A stretch of 64,000 bases of DNA from Hevea brasiliensis (Eukaryota > Streptophyta > Magnoliopsida > Malpighiales > Euphorbiaceae): the NCBI RefSeq assembly GCF_030052815.1, contig NC_079493.1, positions 58,633,191 to 58,697,190 of the forward strand, written 5' to 3'. Under the pieces are notes generated by a model. The model saw nothing but the letters and a program-made list of their open reading frames with translations. It searched no databases and had not been told where the DNA came from. Positions 58,590-64,000 of the stretch are shown one piece after another (position 1 is the stretch's first letter; each line of letters starts with the position of its first letter). A program made the position numbers and the translations under genes.

Positions 58590-61352
58590 TGTAACATCCC
58601 CATTGCACGTGTTCTGTACATTCTATTGCTCCAGTGGTCAAATAACAGTCCAAGCAAGTCAGGATGTCTGGAACTACACTTTGGTGATAGTGAATAGACA
58701 TATAATGATGAAATAAATAAAAAGAAAATACAAGAAAAATCAAACAAAAACGAAAGAGAGAAAATGAAGCTAAGTTAAATAAGCCGGTACCGCAGCGATG
58801 GGTGACCGAACTAGGAAGGCCGTTGCCGACCCCATGACCACGGGGAACCCTCTGAATCTAATTTTGAGACATAAATAAAGGTTTATTGAAATGTAATTAA
58901 CACTAGAAATATCAAAGAAAAATTAGTAAATTAGTACAAAGAAAAATGAAAAAAATCGAGAAATAGACAAAAATCGGTGTTACCGAAAAATCGAGAATAT
59001 AACCCGAAGTGGGGTATTTTGGTCATTTGACACCTAATGTTGCCTTTTGACCTCAATCTCCATTAAAAATAAATTATATTACACTTTATAAATGTCATGA
59101 AAAATTAAATGGTGATACATTATGTAAATAGTGAAAGAATTGAGCTAAAGGTGCAAATAATGAAAGTTTAACTAATTAAACAATTAATTTAGAGTTAGTG
59201 CTCCACTAACTCAAACCTTGGGACATTTATCTAAGCCATTAGTGGGCAGAAACCACTTCATCTTCAACCTTCTACAAACCAGCCGAATTTTCACCATGGA
59301 AGAACTCCATTGCCTCACCTTGCTCTACCTCCATGCAAGCATGTTCTAACCATCCTTTCCACTTCTTTCCTTCATTAAAGCTTGCATACTCACATTGGGG
59401 AAGATATTGGAAACATGAAAAACAAGATTTGGTGAAGTTTGAAGGAAGCTTTCAAGTGGTAAGTGTCCAAAACCACTCCCTTGCTTTAGTAAACCTTGTG
59501 TTTAGGTTGAGGTGAGTATTTTGGTGAAGAGAAATGAAAGAAATAGTGAGAAATGGACTTGTCCATTTTTGGCAGCCATGAACCTTTGTTGAGCTTGAGT
59601 TATTTTTACTTCTAATGAATGGAAATGAAGGTTGATTAATTCAAATGAAAGTTGTAGTAAGTTTGTATCTAAGTATGTGCATGTAGTATTTGAATTAAGG
59701 GTGTGAAATGGAACCTTGATGCCTTGAGCAAACTGCCATGTTTGGCAGCCCCTAATAGCATGAATTTGTGTGTGAACATGTAGTTATTAATGAAATATGC
59801 TAATGTTAAATTGTGGGCAGCAAGTGTAAGTGATATTGAAGTATGATTATGTTGAAGTGTATGTGTAATATTGACATTGAAATATGTTGAATTTTGGTGG
59901 AAGTGAATGTTGAACTTAATGATGAATTGTGTGCATTGAGCACTTGAATATTCTGCCCAAAATTGTTGCTGGAATTGTGTACAATATATATATATGGAAG
60001 TGTTATTGATTGAATATTGAAGTAATGAGGAGGAGAAGGAATATCAAATTGGTAGTGTATGTGTTTTGTGCAGGTTGTGTGTTGAAGGCAGTACCTAAAT
60101 TAGGCCATAAGTGCCAAACTGTGAACCCAATTGGTATGAGGCAATTGGGGGGTAAAACTAGACACCAAATAGGCCAACTTTCATGTAGAAATATTGCCAA
60201 AATTCTGCCTAGAGACTGACCTTAAAAATGACCAAATATGAATTAGCAACCTTGCAATCCAGATTTTTGACCATATGAATAGTAGTCCTTTGGATGATCA
60301 TAACTCACTCAAAACAGGTCCAATTGACCTGAAAATTTTACCATGATTAGTTTAGACATAGATCTACAATTCTTATGAAGACACCAAAGCCCAGAAATGG
60401 CCAGAACAAAGTCAAATAGCTTTCACAAGTTCGGGTACAAAAACTGCCGAACCAAAAGTGACCTAAAATTTTCCAAATTTTGCACTAAAGGTGCAATCTG
60501 TCCAGCTTTAGTAAATTGACCATAACATGGCCTATACAACTCGGAATGACCTGAAATTTTGCCCCGCGTGCAATAAGACATAGAGCTACTATTTTTCTTT
60601 TTTGATTAGAAGCTAAAACCCAAGAGAAATAGGACTTTAAGCTAGACCAATCTAGCACACAAAAATTAAGAATTTGACATTTTACATATATTGATGCTTG
60701 AAGCATTTGGCAATGAATGCCAACTTGTAAAAATGGTAAATTGCACTATATTGCCAGCATATTGAGATATAAATTGTGACATATTGATGCTAGAAAAAAC
60801 TTATCCATATTACCTAAAAAGGTCAATATATGCATTGACTTTTGAATTATATAATAGTTAGGAAACTTCAAAGATTGAAGAATTAAACAATCAATTTATA
60901 ATGTGCCCTATTTTGTAATGTTATGAAAGCTCTAAATTTTGTAATATTTTGTACATATTAAATAACATGGAGATTTTTTGTATATATTTAAATTATTATG
61001 GACTGTATTATGGAACTGTTTAATGACTATAAAAGTCTATTAACTTTACTAAGAAATAGAGACTGTGAAATATTTGAGATTTTGATGTCATCATATTAAA
61101 CTGTTTTCAATAGGTTTGGAAGGACAGTTTGTCCTAAATATAGACGGCACCTTGCCAAATTTTTATTACCAGTCTTGAAACACTAATTTTATCAAAGTAT
61201 GACAATAGTATCAGCATGATATGAATATTACATAAAAGACTTCTTAAAATCAAATTGAGTTCAAGAAATGAAATAATCACAGACTAGGTGTTCCGGCACG
61301 CCATGTAGCACGCCTTGCTCGGCTATACTATAGACGGGTGAGGGGTATTACA
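58590..61352 (+). repeat. 5' LTR of element G
   Basis: 2763 bp, TGTAACATCCCC to GGGGTATTACA. The three-part repeat is present in reverse order near 60117-60183, 60294-60380 and 60518-60595. The short frames at 58495-58747, 59333-59515, 60003-60219 and 60485-60706 are not credible. Confidence 0.88.
58772..58830 (+). promoter_or_regulatory. 5S rRNA-like block in G 5' LTR
   Basis: AAGTTAAATAAGCC at 58772, GATGGGTGACC at 58798 and CTAGGAAGGCCGTTG after it. It starts 182 bp inside the LTR. Confidence 0.65.
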
Positions 61353-61357
61353 TTTAG

Positions 61358-61369
61358 TGGTATCAGAGC
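61358..61369 (+). other. Primer-binding site of element G (initiator Met tRNA)
   Basis: TGGTATCAGAGC, 5 bp after the LTR end at 61352, as in element C. Confidence 0.93.
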
Positions 61370-61481
61370 ACGGTTTAGGCGTTTCTGGACCTAGATAGTT
61401 TGCATATCATGCATTGCATTATAAGTGTTAAGATGACTCTAATGCATATCTTTTGATTTGTTTTGTTATTTTGATCAGAAT

Positions 61482-62838
61482 ATGGACTCCACATCGTAGA
61501 GAGCGGTCGATGAGGAAGTGGAAAGTCATGCTCCATCTATGACTGAACCAGGAGACAGAAGGGAACCTGCTCCATCAGACCAAATGCACCAGCCACATTT
61601 TAGCAAATGGTTGAGTTCTTTAGACAAATAGCAGGAGTTATGCCACCACCACCACCTCCACATCAAAAATCTCATATGGAGAGACTCCGAAAGTTTGGAG
61701 CAGTGGATTTTCTGGGCAAAAGAGAATATGATTCTATCACAGCTAAAAACTGGTTGGACAGAACTGGAAGAGTCTTGAAACAACTTCATTGTACTCCAGA
61801 GCAGAATTTGGAAGCTGCTGTATCACTACTGCAAGATGATGCATACGAGTGGTGGGATACAGTAACTAGTGAGGTGCCACCAGAACAGATAACTTGGGAT
61901 TTCTTTCTCACTGAGTTCAGAAAGAAGTATGTGGGCAGTGTATACCTGGAAGAGAAGAGAAGGGAGTTTATTACCATACGCCAGAGACAACTAACAGTGG
62001 CTGAATATGAAAGAGAATTTGTCAGACTGAGCCGCTATAGGCGGGAAATAGTCCCTATTGAGGCAGAGAGATGCAAGAGATTTGAGGAAGGACTCAATGA
62101 TAATATTAAAGTAATGATTATAGCCTTGGGGATTATAGAGTTTTCCAAATTAGTGGAAGCTGCACTGAAGGTTGAAAAAGTTAGAATGAATGAGCAGAAT
62201 AGAAGGGACAGACAGCAGAAAAGAGGTCAGGGTCAGACTGGTATATCTTCTGCCCCTAGTAAGAAATTCAGAGGTTCGCCTACTCAGAGTTTCAGTAGAG
62301 CACCAAGTCAGGGTCAGTCACAGAGGCCTAAATATCAGTTTGCACCAAGGAGAGGCTAGTCCACTCCTTCAATGGCTAGCTCTCCAGGAACAGGGTATAG
62401 GGGACCAGCCCCAACAGTATCTGTTGCTTGCCCACATTGCCAAAAATGGCATAAGGGTGAATGTTGGAGGATGATAGGTGCTTGTTTACGGTGTGGATCT
62501 ACAGACCACCTAGTCCGAGATTGTTCACGAAGAACTGTTACATCCACTCCGGTATCAACTGATAGGCCTGCCCCTCCAGCTCCAAGGGGTAGAAGGTCGG
62601 GTAAAGTGAGGCGAGGTACTTCACGTAAACATGTCGAGAATGCGTGGAAGGCGGAGAAGGCAGAAAACCAGCCAGAGCCTATGCTATACGGGCACAGGAG
62701 GAACAGGATGCTCCAGATGTCATCAAGGGTACGTTCCTCCTTTATAATACTTCTGTGCATGCATTAGTGGATCCTGGATCTACTCATTCATATATTTGTA
62801 TCAAGCTGCTTGTAGAAAAGGGAATACCAGTGGAGTAA
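61482..62838 (+). pseudogene. Element G gag and protease start
   Basis: The Met at 61482 (MDSTS) matches the gag start of C but meets an early stop and a frameshift before 61607. From 61607 to 62359 the gag core is open: LDRTGRVLKQL, DDAYEWWDTVTSE, KKYVGSVYLEEKRREF and YEREFVRLSRYRRE, then a Gln/Arg-rich stretch. After a TAG at 62357, CPHCQKWHKGECW and the intact zinc knuckle CLRCGSTDHLVRDC (about 62480-62525) follow. A frameshift near 62600-62640 leads to the protease motif LVDPGSTHSY (about 62765). A stop at 62836-62838 ends this stretch; the same frame continues beyond it. Confidence 0.87.
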
Positions 62839-64000
62839 AGTGACCAAGACATCCTGGTCACAAATCCGCTAGGCCACAGTGTGGTAGTAAACAAGGTGTA
62901 TAAGGGCTGTCCATTGAAGATTCAAGGGAAAGAGTTCTCAGCAGACTTATTCGAACTGCCTTTCCATGAGTTTGATGTGAATTTGGGAATGGACTGGTTA
63001 TCCCATCATCAGGCAATAGTAGATTGTAAATTGAAGAGAATCTCTCTAAAAACTGCTGAGAACGAAGAAATAATAGTGGTGGGTGAAAGGACAGATTTCT
63101 TGTCCAATGTCATCTCAGCTACAGTTGCAAGGAGATGGTTGAGAAAAGGGTGTGAAGCCTATCTAGCACACGTGGTTGACACTAGGCAGGGTAAACTTAA
63201 CTTGTCTGACATACCCACAGTAAGGGATTTCTCTAAGGTATTTCCTGAGGAATTGCCTTGTTTGTCACCAGAAAGGGAAGTTGAATTTGCTATTGCGATT
63301 ATGTCGGGTACAGCTCCAATTTCAATTGCTCCATATAGGATGGCACCTGCTGAATTGAAAGAGTTAAAAATCCAGTTGCAAGAATTACTAGACCCCTTCA
63401 TACGCCCTAGTGTGTCACCGTGGGGAGCTCCGGTACTATTTGTAAAGAAGAAAGATGGGACACTGAGGTTATGTGTTGACTACCGGCAGTTAAACAGAGT
63501 AACAGTGAAGAACAAGTATCCGTTGCCTAGAATTGACGATCTGTTTGATCAATTGAAGGGAGCCGGTGTGTTTTCTAAGATTGATCTCAGATCAGGGTAT
63601 CATCAGCTAAGGGTTAAGGATGCAGATGTGCCTAAGACGGCATTTAGAACCCGGTATGGGCATTATGAATTCCTAGTGATGCCATTTGGGTTAACAAACG
63701 CTCTAGTAGCATTCATGGACCTTATCGTAGTGGTCTTCATTGATGACATCCTGGTGTATTCCAAGGATAAAGCAAAACATGATGAGCATTTGAGAATTGT
63801 TCTGCAGACTCTAAAAGAGAAGAAATTGTATGCTAAATTGTCCAAGTGTGAGTTCTGGTTGAATGAGATTGCATTCCTTGGACTTGTAGTGTTAGCTGAA
63901 GTGATTAGAGTGAATCCCAAAAAGATTGAAGCAGTGATGGAATGGAAGCCTCCCAGAAATACAACTGAGATCAGAAGTTTCTTAGGGTTAGCTGGATATT
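62839..64000 (+). pseudogene. Element G pol: protease end and reverse transcriptase, open to window end
   Basis: After the stop at 62836-62838 the frame stays open to base 64000, about 387 codons. It contains [19 protein letters not shown] (protease end, about 62985), the pre-RT linker with [14 protein letters not shown], and RT with [30 protein letters not shown] and [10 protein letters not shown]. Both catalytic Asp motifs are intact. An in-frame loss of about 12 residues between FMDL and VVVFIDD (near 63720), compared with element C, removes part of the palm before the FxDD strand, and one residue is missing in the LLD-PFIRP stretch. The end shows the start of the RT connection ([20 protein letters not shown]). 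It is probably inactive because of the upstream breaks and the palm deletion. Confidence 0.88.

Larger units (their letters stand above)
58590..64000 (+). mobile_element. Tekay-like Gypsy element G, plus strand, cut by window end
   Basis: 5' LTR, primer-binding site, leader, gag, protease and RT are present in order. The coding part is close to element C but the LTR is a different version. Its 3' half, including RNase H, integrase and 3' LTR, lies beyond 64000. Confidence 0.88.

Overview
This is plant nuclear DNA, most likely pericentromeric or otherwise heterochromatic sequence of a dicot. I find no host gene, tRNA gene or full rRNA gene. Almost every base belongs to nested, decayed LTR retrotransposons: Ty1/Copia, Athila-like Ty3/Gypsy and chromodomain (Tekay/Del-like) Ty3/Gypsy. 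Evidence for a plant is the initiator-Met primer-binding site (TGGTATCAGAGC) next to LTRs, the plant-type Athila gag, LTRs of 3-4 kb, and a non-autonomous hAT element. The species cannot be named from this window.

Left part (1-8377). The 5' end of a minus-strand Copia element (T1: leader, primer-binding site, complete LTR) abuts, exactly at its LTR terminus, the gag of a plus-strand Copia element of the same family (T2: gag-pol 3346-6275, 3' LTR to 8377). T2 sits inside the reverse transcriptase of an Athila-like element.

Middle part (8378-38100). This is a Russian-doll stack. Copia T3 (LTR from 34287, leader to 38100) was split by the Athila-like element A (minus strand, 8378-34286). The 5' LTR of A was split by Gypsy B (11970-33034, TSD TCGTT), which has 3.85-kb LTRs but only gag and a protease scrap. 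The gag of B was split by the Tekay-like Gypsy C (17703-28685). A 1065-bp non-autonomous hAT element (35996-37060, 8-bp TSD) lies in the LTR of T3.

Right part (38101-64000). Gypsy D (minus strand) keeps almost all of gag-pol in one frame, broken by about a dozen stops. Its right LTR holds two solo LTRs of the B family in opposite orientations (S1, S2), each with its own target-site duplication. Then follow a remnant of another B-family element (F) and a plus-strand Tekay-like element G that runs off the window with its reverse transcriptase open.

Main result of the hunt: all nine chromovirus-type LTRs (families B, C, D and G) carry, on their sense strand and 169-182 bp inside the LTR 5' end, a block resembling the internal promoter of 5S rRNA (AGTTAAACG ... 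GATGGGTGACC ... CTGGGAAG). This recalls the 5S-bearing LTRs of Cassandra TRIMs, but here it is in giant Gypsy LTRs. The same LTRs share a three-part degenerate repeat of about 90 bp with conserved spacing. A 74-bp GT-AG segment in the integrase of C looks like a phase-0 intron, because removing it restores the reading frame.
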